From JANNRW01 sp031401815 (GTDB taxonomy: Bacteria; Desulfobacterota; Desulfuromonadia; Geobacterales; DSM-12255), in contig JANNRW010000258.1 in NCBI GenBank assembly GCA_031401815.1, forward strand, positions 1-5,291: a DNA stretch of 5,291 nt, given 5' to 3'. The translations under genes were made by a program, and so were the position numbers. Below the pieces are notes generated by a model that worked only from the letters and a program-made list of their open reading frames with translations, had not been told where the DNA came from and made no database searches. This document shows positions 5,210 through 5,291 of the stretch, piece by piece. Numbering within the stretch: the stretch's first letter is position 1; every line of letters starts with the position of its first letter.

Positions 5210-5291
5210 GGCTGGGGGCTGGGGGCTCTGGGCTGAAGGTAAAAGCCTTTAACCCCGAACCCCGAGCTCCGAACCCCCAACCCCGAGCCCC
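5210..5291. repeat. Heptad repeat element, copy 2 (runs off window)
   Basis: Four left heptads (GGCTGGG, GGCTGGG, GGCTCTG, GGCTGAA; 5210-5237) lead to the same 15-bp linker (5238-5252). CCCCGAA, CCCCGAG, CTCCGAA, CCCCCAA and CCCCGAG follow, and then the window edge. Bases 5231-5291 match copy 1 with a single difference (C at 5278 against G at 2983). The left arm's GGGGCT can pair with the right arm's AGCCCC. Like copy 1 it starts within a few bases of the stop codon of the preceding gene. Confidence 0.85.

Overview
The window looks like chromosomal DNA of a Desulfuromonadota bacterium, most probably a Geobacter relative. This is judged from protein resemblance and from the gene order prfA-prmC-murA, which I remember as typical of Geobacter; it was not checked by search. 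The right two thirds (about 1855-5205) is a compact housekeeping block on the + strand. It holds peptide chain release factor 1 (prfA, GTG start), the methyltransferase that modifies the release factor glutamine (prmC), and UDP-GlcNAc enolpyruvyl transferase (murA, TTG start). PrfA and PrmC are a substrate-enzyme pair. MurA carries out the first committed step of peptidoglycan synthesis.

The left third (1-1710) is accessory DNA upstream of prfA. It contains a possible gene remnant on the minus strand (71-301). Next is an AT-rich control region with a perfect 10-bp inverted repeat and further copies of its half-site. Then comes a helix-turn-helix protein of the 'mobile mystery protein A' type (414-899). 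The Fic protein that normally follows this family is absent. In its place is a compact zeta-toxin-like kinase (1019-1534) overlapping by four bases an unlisted 59-residue ORF (1531-1710), the likely antitoxin. The arrangement reads as a toxin-antitoxin island rebuilt by deletion or insertion beside a core operon.

The housekeeping gaps are occupied by repeats. A 61-bp segment after prfA recurs after murA with one mismatch (2936-2996 and 5231-5291). Both copies belong to a larger element made of GGCTGNN heptads, a 15-bp linker and CCCCGAR heptads. The upstream copy ends six bases before the prmC ATG, leaves no visible Shine-Dalgarno sequence there, and carries a textbook G-quadruplex pattern on the minus strand. 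The prmC-murA gap has a separate GC-rich hairpin resembling a dispersed repeat.

The most interesting points are the regulator-plus-zeta island with its hidden antitoxin and elaborate operator, the heptad repeat with quadruplex at the prmC start, and the proximity of a zeta-like toxin to murA, whose substrate is the molecule that studied zeta toxins phosphorylate.
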